Assembly (NCBI GenBank): GCA_963784175.1
Contig: CAWAQJ010000001.1
Coordinates: forward strand, 1-64,000
DNA: 64,000 bases
Origin: JAIBJN01 sp963784175
Lineage (GTDB): Bacteria > Actinomycetota > Thermoleophilia > Gaiellales > Gaiellaceae
Direction of reading: 5' to 3'
The first letter of the stretch is position 1; each line of letters starts with the position of its first letter. Below are positions 21,399 through 30,377 of this stretch, one piece after another. Under the pieces are notes generated by a model. It saw only the letters and a program-made list of their open reading frames with translations. It was not told the DNA's origin and did no database searches. Both the position numbers and the translations under genes were made by a program.

Positions 21399-22511
21399 TT
21401 AGCCGAGCGCCCTCGCGAGCGACTTGACGACCCGTTCCTGGTCTTCGACCGGCAAGCGCGCGTGGAACGGCAGCGCAAGCGTGCGGGCGCTCGCGTCCTC
21501 GGAGACGGGGAGCATCCCCTCCCGATAGCCGAAGCGCTCGCGGTAGAACGGCTGCAGGTGGATGGACGGGAGGTACGGCTTGCTCGCCACGCCCTCCTCG
21601 CCGAGCCGAGCCATGACGCCGTTGCGGTCGACGCCGGGGGCGAGCTTCACGACGTACACGAACCACGAACGCCGATGGTCCTCGTCATCCGGAAGCGGCG
21701 GCTCGACGCCCTCCACGGCGGCCAGGAGCTCCCCGTAGCGACGGGCGACCTCGGCTCGCGCGGCGAGGATCTCGTCGAGCCGCTCCAGCTGCGCGAGCCC
21801 GAGGGCAGCGGAGATGTCGTCGAGCCGGTAGTTGTAGCCCAGGCGCGCGTGTGTGAGCCACTCGCCGGAGTCGCTGCGGCCCTGGTTCGACAGGCTCTTC
21901 AGGAGCGCCCATTCCTCCTCCGACCCGACGGCCACCGCCCCGCCCTCCCCGGTGGTCATCTGCTTGTTGGGATAGAACGCGAACACCGCCGGGCGCCCCG
22001 AGGATCCGATCGGGCGGCCGCGATACTCGGAGCCCAGGGCCTCGCACGCGTCCTCGACGATCGCGAGGCCGTGCCGCTCGGCGATCGCCTCCAGCTCGGC
22101 GAGCTCGACCGGGTAGCCGAAGATGTGCACCGGCAGGATCGCCTTCGTGCGCGGCGTGATCGCCGCCTCGACCGCGGCTGGGTCGAGGTTGAGCGTGTCG
22201 GGATCGATGTCGGCGAAGACAGGCGTCGCGCCTTCGTAGAGCGCGCAGTTGGCGGAGGCCACGAAGGAGAACGGCGTCGTCACGACCTCGTCCCCCGGGC
22301 CGATGCCCGCCAGGCGCATGCAGAGGTGGAGCCCGGCTGTGCCACTCGAGACCGCGGCGACGTAGGGCGCGCCGGTGCGCGCGGCGAGGGCCTCCTCGAA
22401 GCGGTCGATCATCGGGCCGAGCGAGAGCTGCCCCGAGCGGAGCGTCTCGACCACCAGCTCCTCCTCCCGCCCGTCGATCCAGGGCGCGGAGAGAGGGATC
22501 TGCTGCGTCAA
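21399..22511 (-). CDS. DegT/DnrJ/EryC1/StrS-family PLP aminotransferase
   Basis: Sugar aminotransferase-type PLP enzyme of fold type I, normally transferring an amino group to a nucleotide-linked keto sugar. Blocks seen are IPLSAPWIDGREEELVVETL, the cofactor segment SSGTAGLHLCMRLAGIGPGD, VEDACEALGSEYRGRPIG, the PLP-binding Lys in FAFYPNKQMTTGEGGAV, and LGYNYRLDDISAALGLAQLE. TTG 22509-22511 was chosen because it overlaps the ilvE stop (TTGA) and the protein start then matches the family; an upstream Met would add 17 residues. About 370 residues. The downstream partner of ilvE, though functionally unlike it. Confidence 0.9.
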   Translation of the reverse strand: MTQQIPLSAPWIDGREEELVVETLRSGQLSLGPMIDRFEEALAARTGAPYVAAVSSGTAGLHLCMRLAGIGPGDEVVTTPFSFVASANCALYEGATPVFADIDPDTLNLDPAAVEAAITPRTKAILPVHIFGYPVELAELEAIAERHGLAIVEDACEALGSEYRGRPIGSSGRPAVFAFYPNKQMTTGEGGAVAVGSEEEWALLKSLSNQGRSDSGEWLTHARLGYNYRLDDISAALGLAQLERLDEILAARAEVARRYGELLAAVEGVEPPLPDDEDHRRSWFVYVVKLAPGVDRNGVMARLGEEGVASKPYLPSIHLQPFYRERFGYREGMLPVSEDASARTLALPFHARLPVEDQERVVKSLARALG

Positions 22512-23443
22512 GACCCCGGTGCCGCCGGCGTCTTCTCGGCGTACTCGAGCCAGCGCGACCACCGCTCGTCGCGACCGCGGACGACGTCGAAGAACGCGTC
22601 CTGGATCGCCTTCGTCACCGGCCCCGGCGCGCCAACCTCGTGGTCGTCAACCGACCGTACCGGCGTGACCTCGGCGGCCGTGCCGCACATGAACACCTCG
22701 TCGGCCAGGTACAGGTCGGAGCGGATCATCCCCCGCTCCTGGACGGCGTAGCCGAGGGCCTGCGCGATCTCCATGACGGTCTCGCGCGTGATGCCGGGCA
22801 GGATGGAGACCGAGAGGTCCGGCGTGATGATGATCTCGTCCTTGACGACGAAGATGTTCTCGCCGGAGCCGTCAGCCACCCGCCCGTCGTCCGTGAGCAG
22901 GATCGCCTCGTCGTAGCCGGCGCGCGTCGCCTCGATGACGGCGAGCATCGAGTTGAGGTAGATGCCCGTCGCCTTGGAGACGTGCGGGATCGTGTTCGGC
23001 CCGACGCGCTGCCAGGAGGAGATCTTCGCGCGGATGCCCTTCTCGAGCGCGTCCTCGCCGAGGTAGGTGCCCCACCGCCACGTCATGAGGACGACGTCGA
23101 CGGGGTTCGTGCCCGGGTGGACGCCGAGCTCGCCGAAGCCGTAGAACGCGATCGGGCGGATGTAGCAGTCCGAGAGCCCGTTCACGCCGATCAGCTCGTG
23201 GGTCGCGGCCCGCAGCTCTTCCACCGAGTGCGGGACCTCCATGTGCAGGAGCTCGGCGGAGCGGTGGAGCCGCGCGAGATGGTCGGTCAGCCGGAACACC
23301 GCCGGCCCTGCCTCCGTCTCGTAGCAGCGGATCCCCTCGAACACGCCGGAGCCGTAATGCAGCCCGTGCGCGCCGACGTGGACCTTCGCGTCGGCCCAGT
23401 CCACGAGCTCGCCGTTCATCCAAATCTTCTCGGTCGCTTGCAT
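22508..23443 (-). CDS. ilvE: Branched-chain amino acid aminotransferase
   Basis: Fold type IV PLP transaminase interconverting Leu, Ile and Val with their 2-oxo acids. The 311-residue protein has HGLHYGSGVFEGIRCYETEA, the catalytic-Lys segment GPNTIPHVSKATGIYLNSML (Lys in SKATG), DEAILLTDDGRVADGSGENI, and GITRETVMEIAQALGY. Length and order fit IlvE. Lies between the YbaK-like gene and the DegT gene, with 10 bases to the former and a four-base overlap to the latter. Confidence 0.95.
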   Translation of the reverse strand: MQATEKIWMNGELVDWADAKVHVGAHGLHYGSGVFEGIRCYETEAGPAVFRLTDHLARLHRSAELLHMEVPHSVEELRAATHELIGVNGLSDCYIRPIAFYGFGELGVHPGTNPVDVVLMTWRWGTYLGEDALEKGIRAKISSWQRVGPNTIPHVSKATGIYLNSMLAVIEATRAGYDEAILLTDDGRVADGSGENIFVVKDEIIITPDLSVSILPGITRETVMEIAQALGYAVQERGMIRSDLYLADEVFMCGTAAEVTPVRSVDDHEVGAPGPVTKAIQDAFFDVVRGRDERWSRWLEYAEKTPAAPGS

Positions 23444-23453
23444 GGATCGAAGG

Positions 23454-23933
23454 TTACTCCACGGTCACGTCCGCGGCCCGGGCACGCGCCAGGCGGACGA
23501 GGTCGCTCGGCGCCAGCGCAGCCATGTGCCTGTGCGACCCCGCGCCGATCCAGACCACCTCGTGCGCGAGCAGTGCCCGGTCGATGAGCACGGTCTCGAT
23601 TCCCGGGAGCGGAAACGGCGCCACGCCGCCGGGAGGGAAGCCCGTGAGGCCCTCGACTGCGTCGGGGCGCACCGACTTGACCCGCTCGCCTCCCGCGCTG
23701 GATGCGACCTTCCCGGTGTCCGCGCGCTTGTCGCCGGGAACCATGACGACGATCGCGCGGCCGTCGCACGAGAAGACGAGCGTCTTGACGATCTGCTCCA
23801 CGGGCGCACCTGCCGCGTTGGCCGCGTCCTCGGCAGTCGGCGTGCCCTCGCCGAACTCCTCGATGCGCGCTTCCACCCGGCTCTCCTGGAGGACGCCGGC
23901 GACCCGGCGAACCGCCTCGGGCCAGTTATCCAT
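23454..23933 (-). CDS. YbaK/EbsC-type aminoacyl-tRNA deacylase-like protein
   Basis: A 159-residue single-domain protein of the YbaK/ProX family, whose members hydrolyse mischarged Cys-, Pro- or Ala-tRNA. The core reads GTPTAEDAANAAGAPVEQIV, KTLVFSCDGRAIVVMVPGDK (with the conserved KTLvf Lys), RVKSVRPDAVEGLTGFPPGG and VAPFPLPGIETVLIDRALL, ending HEVVWIGAGSHRHMAALAP. The substrate is unknown. Its start overlaps the serA stop by eight bases. Confidence 0.9.
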   Translation of the reverse strand: MDNWPEAVRRVAGVLQESRVEARIEEFGEGTPTAEDAANAAGAPVEQIVKTLVFSCDGRAIVVMVPGDKRADTGKVASSAGGERVKSVRPDAVEGLTGFPPGGVAPFPLPGIETVLIDRALLAHEVVWIGAGSHRHMAALAPSDLVRLARARAADVTVE

Positions 23934-25509
23934 TCGTCCGCTCGAGCACGATCGCCCGCGGGTCGAGCAGGCCGGGCTCGGCCCGAATCCGCTCGAGCAG
24001 GTCCGGCGTGATCGGGCTGTCGAGCGTGAGCACCATGAGCGCGCGGTTCTTCGGGCGGTTCCGGGACACGGCCATGTTGGCGATGTTGATGTCCGCCTCG
24101 CCGAGCAGCGTCCCGATGCGACCGATGCGACCGGGGCGGTCGTCGTTGACGACGAAGAGCATGAGCGGCTCGAGCACGATCTCGACGTCGTACCCGAGCG
24201 CGCGCACGAGGCGCGGCTCGTGGTCGGAGCCCATGACGCTGCCGACGACGTTGAACTCCTCGCCTCCGGCGACTGCGGTCACGGAGACCAGGCTGCGGAA
24301 ATCGCGCACCGCCGCCCGCCGCTCCTCCCGGACCTCGATCCCGCGCTCCTGCGCCACGAGCGGGGCGTTCACGTAGTTGACCGGCTCCTCGACGCGGCCC
24401 TGGAAGGCGCCGTTGAGAGCGGCGACCGTGAGGAGGCGCGTGTCGCGCTCGGCCAGCTCGCCGAGATAGGCGAAGTCGAGGCGCGCCGCGTTGCCGCCGG
24501 CGAGCTCCACGGCGAGCGCGCCGAGCTGCGCCGCGAGGGGCAGGAACGGGCCCAGGACGTCGAGGTCCTCGGGGGAGGCGCCGGGGACGTTGACCGCGTT
24601 GGTCACGAGCCCGCCTTCGAGGGCGGACGCCACCTGCTCGGCGACGATCAGGCCGGCGCGGTCCTGAGCCTCCTCGGTCGAGGCGGCCAGGTGAGGCGTG
24701 ACGACGACGTTGTCGAGGGCGAGGAGCGGGCCCGAGTACGGCTCGTCGGCGAAGACGTCGATCGCCGCCCCCGCGACCTTGCCGCTCGTGAGCCCCTCGA
24801 CCAGAGCCGCCTCGTCGATCAGCTCGCCCCGGGCGACGTTGACGATCCGGACCCCGTCTTTCATCTGCGCGATCTCCTCCGCGCCGATCAGGCCGCGCGT
24901 GTCCGCGGTCAGGGTCGCGTGGAGCGAGACGAAGTCGGCCTCGGCGAAGAGCGCATCCAGCGACTCGGCCTGCTCGGCGCCGAGCTCCCGGAAGCGCTCG
25001 GGCGCCACGTAGGGGTCGTGGGCGAGGACGCGCATCTCGAAGCCGCGTGCCCGGCGCGCCACCTGCTGGCCGATCCTTCCGAACCCGACGAGGCCGAGAG
25101 TCTTGTCGGCGAGCTCGATGCCGCCGAAGCGAGAGCGCTCCCAGCGGCTCTCCTTGAGCGCGCCGTGTGCCTGCGGGATCTGGCGGGTGAGGGCGAGCAG
25201 AAGGCCCATCGTGTGCTCGGCCGCCGAGATCACTGTCGACTGCGGGGCGTTGGCGACGAGGATGCCCGCTTTCGACGCGGCGGCGAGGTCGACGTTGTCG
25301 ACGCCGACGCCCGCTCGGCCGATCACCTTGAGGCGCTCGGCGCGCGCAATCAGGTCGGCAGTGACCTGCGTCCCGCTGCGGATGATGATCGCGTCGTACT
25401 CGCCGATGCGCTCGTTCAGGTCTCCGTCGGTCGAGACGTCGACGTCGAACTTCTTCCGGAGGAGCTCGATGCCCGCTTCGGCGATGGGCTCCCTGACGAG
25501 GACCTTCAC
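23926..25509 (-). CDS. serA: D-3-phosphoglycerate dehydrogenase (long form with ASB and ACT domains)
   Basis: Converts 3-phosphoglycerate to 3-phosphohydroxypyruvate, the first step of serine synthesis. GTG 25507-25509 overlaps the upstream aminotransferase stop (GTGA). The 527-residue form has the catalytic and NAD domains (VIGRAGVGVDNVDL, LGLVGFGRIGQQVARRARGF, catalytic His in VVTPHLAASTEEAQDRAG), an intervening domain (RLDFAYLGELAERDTRLL), and a C-terminal ACT domain (LMLFVVNDDRPGRIGRIGTL) where serine may bind for feedback control. This long type is typical of actinobacteria. Confidence 0.95.
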   Translation of the reverse strand: MKVLVREPIAEAGIELLRKKFDVDVSTDGDLNERIGEYDAIIIRSGTQVTADLIARAERLKVIGRAGVGVDNVDLAAASKAGILVANAPQSTVISAAEHTMGLLLALTRQIPQAHGALKESRWERSRFGGIELADKTLGLVGFGRIGQQVARRARGFEMRVLAHDPYVAPERFRELGAEQAESLDALFAEADFVSLHATLTADTRGLIGAEEIAQMKDGVRIVNVARGELIDEAALVEGLTSGKVAGAAIDVFADEPYSGPLLALDNVVVTPHLAASTEEAQDRAGLIVAEQVASALEGGLVTNAVNVPGASPEDLDVLGPFLPLAAQLGALAVELAGGNAARLDFAYLGELAERDTRLLTVAALNGAFQGRVEEPVNYVNAPLVAQERGIEVREERRAAVRDFRSLVSVTAVAGGEEFNVVGSVMGSDHEPRLVRALGYDVEIVLEPLMLFVVNDDRPGRIGRIGTLLGEADINIANMAVSRNRPKNRALMVLTLDSPITPDLLERIRAEPGLLDPRAIVLERTNG

Positions 25510-26660
25510 GCCGCCACGGGCTCGGCGTGGGCCTCGTGCGCCGCAGCCACGGCGACGCCGCGCTCCACGTCCGCGCCGGCTTCGACGAGCGCGCGCTCGA
25601 GCGCTGCCAGCGCAGCGGTCACGTCGTTGACGTCGACGTAGCCGATGTGCCCGAAGCGGACGATCTTGCCGCGCATCTGCCCCTGGCCGCCGATGATCGT
25701 GACGCCCGACTCCTCCCGCATCGACGCGACGATGGCCTGCCCGTCGATGTCGGAGGGCATCCGGATCGCCGTCACGACGGCGGAGGTGTCGTCGTCGGGC
25801 GAGAAGAGGTCGAGCCCCATCGCCTTCACGCCCGCGCGCGCGGCGCGCCCCAGGCGGAGGTGCCGCTCGTGCGCAGCCTCGAGCCCGTCCTCCAGGATCA
25901 TCTCGAGCGCGACGTCGAGCCCGCGGACGAGCGAGATGGCCGTCGAGAACGGGGTCTCCCCCTTCGCCTGCGTCGTGACGGCCCGGCGCCAGTCCATGTA
26001 GTAGCGCGGGCTCGCGGCGGTCTCGGTCGCCTCGAGCGCCGCCGGCGAGATGGCAGCGAATGCGAGGCCCGCCGGGCACATGAGCGCCTTGTGCGAGCTC
26101 GTCAGCACGACGTCGAGGCCCCAGTCGTCGGTCTCGAGCGGAACGGCGGCGAGGCTCGAGATCGCATCGACGGCGACGAGCGCGCCGGAACCTGCAATTC
26201 GTGCGGCCGTAGCCTGCACGTCGGCCACGCCTCCCGTCGACGTGTCCGAGTGGGTCAGGTAGACGACCTTGGCGCCGCCGATCTCCTCCAGGCGGGCGCC
26301 GACCTCGTCGGCATTCGGCGTCTCCCCCCACTCGTAGCGCACGTGGTCGACGTCGAGCCCGTAGCCCTGCGCGATCTCGGCCCAGCGCTCGCCGAAGTAC
26401 CCGTGCGAGACGACAAGGACGCGATCGCCCGGCGAGCAGAGATTGGCCACAGCGGATTCCATCGCGGCCGTTCCGGCCGACGTGAAGAGAAGCACGTCGT
26501 TCTCCGTCCGGTACACCTCGGCGAGCCTGCCGAGCACGCGCTCGAACGCCGCGCGGAAGTCGGCGGAGCGGTGATGGATCATCGGCAGCGCCGTTGCGGC
26601 GAGAACTTCCGGCGGCACGGGCGTCGGGCCTGGTGTGACGAGGTAGCGCTTCGCAGGCAT
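25506..26660 (-). CDS. Class V aminotransferase (serine/alanine-glyoxylate type)
   Basis: PLP enzyme of 384 residues. MPAKRYLVTPGPTPVPPEVL is the class V start; HHRSADFRAAFERVL, LLFTSAGTAAMESAVANLCS, the PLP-Lys segment DVVLTSSHKALMCPAGLAFA and VVRFGHIGYVDVNDV-type end follow. These enzymes transaminate glyoxylate, pyruvate or phosphohydroxypyruvate. Direct coupling to serA suggests that it supplies the next serine step, standing in for SerC; that is inference. Starts a leftward run of at least five coupled genes. Confidence 0.9.
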   Translation of the reverse strand: MPAKRYLVTPGPTPVPPEVLAATALPMIHHRSADFRAAFERVLGRLAEVYRTENDVLLFTSAGTAAMESAVANLCSPGDRVLVVSHGYFGERWAEIAQGYGLDVDHVRYEWGETPNADEVGARLEEIGGAKVVYLTHSDTSTGGVADVQATAARIAGSGALVAVDAISSLAAVPLETDDWGLDVVLTSSHKALMCPAGLAFAAISPAALEATETAASPRYYMDWRRAVTTQAKGETPFSTAISLVRGLDVALEMILEDGLEAAHERHLRLGRAARAGVKAMGLDLFSPDDDTSAVVTAIRMPSDIDGQAIVASMREESGVTIIGGQGQMRGKIVRFGHIGYVDVNDVTAALAALERALVEAGADVERGVAVAAAHEAHAEPVAA

Positions 26661-26694
26661 CGACCCGAGGTTAACTGACGCGCTCGCGGACCTG

Positions 26695-26723
26695 TTGACA
26701 ACGCCCCGCCTCGGGTCCAGACT
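26695..26723 (+). promoter_or_regulatory. Promoter of LVIVD paralogue A
   Basis: TTGACA, a 17-base spacer and CAGACT. The same -35, spacer length and a near-identical -10 (AAGACT) occur before paralogue B at 44698-44726. Transcription would begin near GCACCGAT at 26730. Confidence 0.7.
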
Positions 26724-26749
26724 CGTCGCGCACCGATTGGGGAGGTGGC

Positions 26750-26887
26750 ATGCCGACGGAGGCGGCTCCGCGGCTCGGGTTCTTTGCAAGGCTGCGGCAA
26801 CGGGCCTGCCGGCCGTGCTACGGGCGCGGCCTCCGTGACTCGCCAATCCGAGGTCTCCGTCGTTCGACCCTAGGGAGGAATGGATGA
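26750..26887 (+). CDS. 45-codon leader ORF before LVIVD paralogue A
   Basis: ATG 26750 follows a strong Shine-Dalgarno (GGGGAGGTGG) placed only about 20 bases after the predicted transcription start. The 45-codon frame ends in TGA that overlaps the ATG of the secreted protein (ATGA). The peptide (MPTEAAPRLGFFARLRQRAC at its start) is Arg-rich and has no recognisable domain. Corresponding ORFs of 46 codons precede paralogues B and C. It probably serves translational coupling or attenuation; the peptide sequence itself is not conserved, so it may not be a stable protein. Confidence 0.5.
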   Translation: MPTEAAPRLGFFARLRQRACRPCYGRGLRDSPIRGLRRSTLGRNG

Positions 26888-28470
26888 GACGTTTGCTGTG
26901 CTTGGTTCTGGTCGGCCTCGTCGCGGTAGGGACGTTGGCCGGCACGGCCGCTGCGAAGCGCGACCCCGGCCCACGGGACGCGCGGCAGAGGATGGATCTC
27001 CTTTACACGAACCCGAACAACGCGACCAACTCGGACCTCGCGTTCTGGGGTAAGCACGCGTTCATCGGCTACTACACCGGCGATGCCGGCAGCCCGGCCG
27101 GTACCCCGCCCCGCGGCGGCGTGCGGATCTTCGACATCGCGAATCCGGCCACTCCGTCGCTGGTCAAGGACATCCAGTGCGACGCCAACCAGAACGATCC
27201 GATCGTCTGGGACCGCAACGGGAACGGGATCGCCGACCTGCTGCTCATGGCAGTGGACCGGACGATGGCGAGCCCGGTGTGCGGAGCGCCACGAGTCGCG
27301 CACGGCGACCCGACCGGCTGGGAGGGGGTCCGGGTCTTCACGATGAGCGACAGCCCGGCGAACCCGTTCGCAACAGTGACGCAGGTGGCGGCGGTCTACA
27401 CGGACTGCGGCGCCCACACGATCACGCTCTGGCCCGGAAAGGCCGAGGGGCCGAACGGCAAGCTCATCGTGTACGTCTCCTCGTATCCGCTCCGGCCCGG
27501 CCCGACGTGCGGCCCGGTCAACGGCCCGCCGGCGGGGAACGACCCGCTGCACTCGAAGATCTCGGTGATCGAGGTGCCGCTGGCCGATCCTGCGGCCTCC
27601 TCCGTGATCGCCGAGCCGCCGATCAGCTATCCGGGCGATCCCGACAACCAGATCGACTGGTGTGAGCGGTCGGTCACGGGCCCGGGCGCTCCCTGTCCGA
27701 TCCCGGGGCAGATCGAACAGGCAGCCCGTGCGTGCCACGACATCGTCGTGCACGTCGAGGAGAACATGGCCGGCGCCGCCTGCGCGGAGCAGGGTCAGGT
27801 GTGGAACATCGACGCGAACGGGATCCCCGACACCGCTCACCCCGTCTCGATCATCGACGACGAGTTCAGCTCGGGCGGCACCGGGAACATCCCCGGGGCG
27901 GTGGACTTCTTCCACTCGGTGATGTTCAACAACGACGGGACCGTCCTGAACACGGTCGACGAGTCCTTCGGAGTCGGCTGCCCGCCGATGACCCAGTGGG
28001 TGGCACGGCCCTGGCATCCCGCGGCGGTTCAGAAGACCGGCAAGATGTTCTTCTCCGACGCGGAGACCGGTGAGTTCTTCAGCGAGTTCCAGATCGGTGA
28101 CGTGCGGCCTGATGCCGATCCACGCGCCTACTGCTCGGCGCACATGGGCATGGCTGTCATGGACATCGGGAAGGACCTGCTGGTGAACGCCTGGTACACG
28201 GGCGGTGTCGATGTCATCAACTTCACGAACCCCAAGAAGCTCAAGGAGATCGCGTGGTACGACATCGCAGGACCGGCCTGGGAAGGCTCGGACAACTGGT
28301 CCGCCTACCCCTACGTCGGGCCTGACATCAGAGGCAGAAACGGGATCGCGGTGTATGCATCGGACGGCGTGCACAACCCGCCGACCGGCCGCGGCTTCGT
28401 GGTCTTCAGGGCCAACGTGCCCGAGCCTCGGACGACGCGCGACCACCTCAACCCGCAAACGATGGACTAG
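26884..28470 (+). CDS. Secreted LVIVD-like protein, paralogue A
   Basis: A 528-residue exported protein with signal peptide MRRLLCLVLVGLVAVGTLAG (cleavage near AAAK). The body has blocks like GGVRIFDIANPATPSLVKDI that resemble LVIVD-type beta-propeller repeats, plus conserved pieces shared with two paralogues: NQNDPIVWDRNGNGIADLLL, CHDIVVHVEENMAGAACAEQ, VDFFHSVMFNNDGTVLNTVD and YCSAHMGMAVMDIGKDLLVN. All three end in DHLNPQTMD. No catalytic motif is visible. Probably a surface or secreted binding protein; no named function. Sits behind a leader ORF and ends at a strong hairpin terminator. Confidence 0.8.
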   Translation: MRRLLCLVLVGLVAVGTLAGTAAAKRDPGPRDARQRMDLLYTNPNNATNSDLAFWGKHAFIGYYTGDAGSPAGTPPRGGVRIFDIANPATPSLVKDIQCDANQNDPIVWDRNGNGIADLLLMAVDRTMASPVCGAPRVAHGDPTGWEGVRVFTMSDSPANPFATVTQVAAVYTDCGAHTITLWPGKAEGPNGKLIVYVSSYPLRPGPTCGPVNGPPAGNDPLHSKISVIEVPLADPAASSVIAEPPISYPGDPDNQIDWCERSVTGPGAPCPIPGQIEQAARACHDIVVHVEENMAGAACAEQGQVWNIDANGIPDTAHPVSIIDDEFSSGGTGNIPGAVDFFHSVMFNNDGTVLNTVDESFGVGCPPMTQWVARPWHPAAVQKTGKMFFSDAETGEFFSEFQIGDVRPDADPRAYCSAHMGMAVMDIGKDLLVNAWYTGGVDVINFTNPKKLKEIAWYDIAGPAWEGSDNWSAYPYVGPDIRGRNGIAVYASDGVHNPPTGRGFVVFRANVPEPRTTRDHLNPQTMD

Positions 28471-28493
28471 GAAGCCGAACGCCTCAGGCGTGC

Positions 28494-28522
28494 GGAAGGG
28501 CGGCCCTCACGGCCGCCCTTCC
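28494..28522 (+). terminator. Terminator of LVIVD paralogue A
   Basis: GGAAGGGCGGCC and GGCCGCCCTTCC form a perfect 12-base stem with a five-base loop, followed by GTTCTT. A nearly identical hairpin with its flank (GGCGTGCGGAAGGGCGGCC) ends paralogue C, showing that the duplication included the 3' region. Confidence 0.9.
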
Positions 28523-28545
28523 GTTCTTCCGGGCATGCTGTCGGG

Positions 28546-29481
28546 GTGACGGACAAGGCCGAGCGGACCGTCCGGCGGGGCGACCGACAGGTCCGCCTCT
28601 CGAGCGCCGAGCGCGTGCTCTTCCCGAAGGACGGGGTGACCAAGGGTGACCTCTGGGACTACTACGAGGCCGTCGCCCCAGTGCTCGTCCCCCACCTGCG
28701 CGGCCGGCCGTTCACGATGAAGCGTTTCCGCGAGGGCGCCGCCGCGCCGTCCTTCTTCCAGAAGAACGCGCCCAAGGGAATGCCGGACTGGATCCCGACC
28801 CGCCGTTTCCGCACCTTCCCGCGCGAGGGCGAGTCGCGGCTCGTCGACTTCCCCCTCGTGAACGACGAGCTCGCGCTCCTGTGGATGGTGCAGATGCACT
28901 GCATCGACATGAACGCCTGGTACTCGCGCGTCGACCGGCCGGAGCGGCCCGACTTCGTCCTCTTCGACCTCGACCCGCCGGACGGCGGGTTCCGCCTCGG
29001 CGTGCGCGTGGCGCACCTCGTGCGGGGTGCCCTCGAGGAGCTGGGTCTGGAGAGCTACGTGAAGACCAGCGGCGCCGACGGCGTCCACGTCCTCGTTCCC
29101 ATCACGCGACGCTCGACCTTCGACGACACGCGGGAGTTCGCCGACGGCGTCGCGACCCTCCTGGCCGAGCGGCACCCGGGCGTCGTCACGACGGAGTGGC
29201 GGAAGGCGAAGAGACGCGGCGTCTTCCTCGACGCGCGGCAGAACGGCTGGGGCAAGACGATCGCGAGCGTCTACTCGGTGCGGCCGAAGCCCGGCGCGCC
29301 CGTTTCCACCCCGCTTCGCTGGAAAGAGCTCACGGAGGACGTCTCTCCGCGCGATTTCGGCATCGCAGAGGCGCTCCGGCGGATCGAGCGCCACGGCGAC
29401 CTCTTCCGGCCCGTGCTCGAGGAGCCGCAGGCGCTCGCCCCGGCGCGGCGGGCCCTCGCTCGCCTTCGCCGCTCGGCCTGA
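28546..29481 (+). CDS. LigD-type polymerase/primase domain protein
   Basis: Stand-alone polymerase domain of the bacterial non-homologous end-joining system (AEP primase superfamily), 311 residues from GTG 28546. Blocks are SSAERVLFPKDGVTKGDLWD, PFTMKRFREGAAAPSFFQKN, the catalytic metal pair in FVLFDLDPPDGGFRLG (D141, D143), YVKTSGADGVHVLVPI and WRKAKRRGVFLDARQNGWGK. It fills short gaps with NTPs/dNTPs at double-strand breaks. No ligase, nuclease or Ku gene is adjacent, so they must lie elsewhere if present. Confidence 0.92.
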   Translation: MTDKAERTVRRGDRQVRLSSAERVLFPKDGVTKGDLWDYYEAVAPVLVPHLRGRPFTMKRFREGAAAPSFFQKNAPKGMPDWIPTRRFRTFPREGESRLVDFPLVNDELALLWMVQMHCIDMNAWYSRVDRPERPDFVLFDLDPPDGGFRLGVRVAHLVRGALEELGLESYVKTSGADGVHVLVPITRRSTFDDTREFADGVATLLAERHPGVVTTEWRKAKRRGVFLDARQNGWGKTIASVYSVRPKPGAPVSTPLRWKELTEDVSPRDFGIAEALRRIERHGDLFRPVLEEPQALAPARRALARLRRSA

Positions 29482-29588
29482 CGTCTGGATAACCGCACTC
29501 CGACTGTGGAGCCCGCTCCATGGTGGGGGCGCGCTCCGGCAGGCAGCCTTGATCCATCGACTTCACGCCCACCGAAGGGAGGCAGACG

Positions 29589-29681
29589 ATGCTGCAGAGA
29601 TTCTGGCTTTGGCTCTTCGCGCTCTATTCCGCCGCGGCGCTCCCGCTCCTCGCGTGGGCCCTGGCGAACCTCGCCTCGTAG
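29589..29681 (+). CDS. 30-residue membrane peptide, unknown
   Basis: ATG 29589 is preceded by GGGAGG eight bases upstream and opens a 30-codon frame ending in TAG. The product begins MLQRFWLWLFALYSAAALPL and is a single hydrophobic helix with a basic/aromatic N-terminus. Too short for homology judgement; supported by the clear ribosome-binding site, the amphipathic start and an otherwise empty interval. Confidence 0.5.
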   Translation: MLQRFWLWLFALYSAAALPLLAWALANLAS

Positions 29682-29756
29682 CACTCGACCGCCGTCCACG
29701 AGAGCCGACTTCGGCGCCTGGACGGCGGCCGCGCGGTCCGGGACGATGCCGTCCGC

Positions 29757-30377
29757 ATGCGCCGCTGGCTGCTCTGGCTGGACATCGCACTCAAGGCTGC
29801 GCTCATCGCCATCCTCCTCTTCGCCGTCCTGTTCCCCGACTCGCCCCAGTTCGAGGGCAAGGCGATGGGCGGGCGCGCGATCGCCTACCCGATCGCCGTC
29901 TTCATCGTCCCGGCGGCCTGGTGGCTGGTCTCACGACGGCGTCCCCTTCCGTACCCGTACACGCTCGACATCCTCTGGACGCTGCCGTTCCTCATCGACA
30001 CGGCCGGGAACGCGGCCGACCTCTACGACAGCGTCTCCTGGTGGGACGACCTCAACCACTTCGTCAACTGGGGCATCCTCGTCCTCGCCTTCGGCCAGCT
30101 CCTGCTGCTTCTCCCGGTCGGCCGGCTCGAGACCGGCGCGCTCTGCGTCGGCTTCGGCGCGGTGACCGCGGTGCTCTGGGAGTTCGCCGAGTACATGACC
30201 TTCATCCGCGACTCGCCCGAGGAGGCGACGGCCTACACGGACACACTCGGTGACCTCGCCCTGGGGCTCAGCGGGTCGATCGTGGCGGCGGTCGTCACGG
30301 CCTGGTTCCTCTGGCCGCGGCGCGCGCGTCAGATGGAGCGCGTGAGCACGACCCTGTCCTCGCCGGGCCCGTCGTAA
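29757..30377 (+). CDS. DUF2238/YjdF-like membrane protein
   Basis: A 206-residue protein with five to six hydrophobic helices. The conserved segment around DSVSWWDDLNHFVNWGILVL and AVLWEFAEYMTF matches the DUF2238 pattern (D-D-x-x-H, then W-E-x-x-E), suggesting acidic/His residues buried in the membrane. Function is unknown. Its 3' end overlaps the facing GNAT gene by 49 bases. Confidence 0.7.
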   Translation: MRRWLLWLDIALKAALIAILLFAVLFPDSPQFEGKAMGGRAIAYPIAVFIVPAAWWLVSRRRPLPYPYTLDILWTLPFLIDTAGNAADLYDSVSWWDDLNHFVNWGILVLAFGQLLLLLPVGRLETGALCVGFGAVTAVLWEFAEYMTFIRDSPEEATAYTDTLGDLALGLSGSIVAAVVTAWFLWPRRARQMERVSTTLSSPGPS

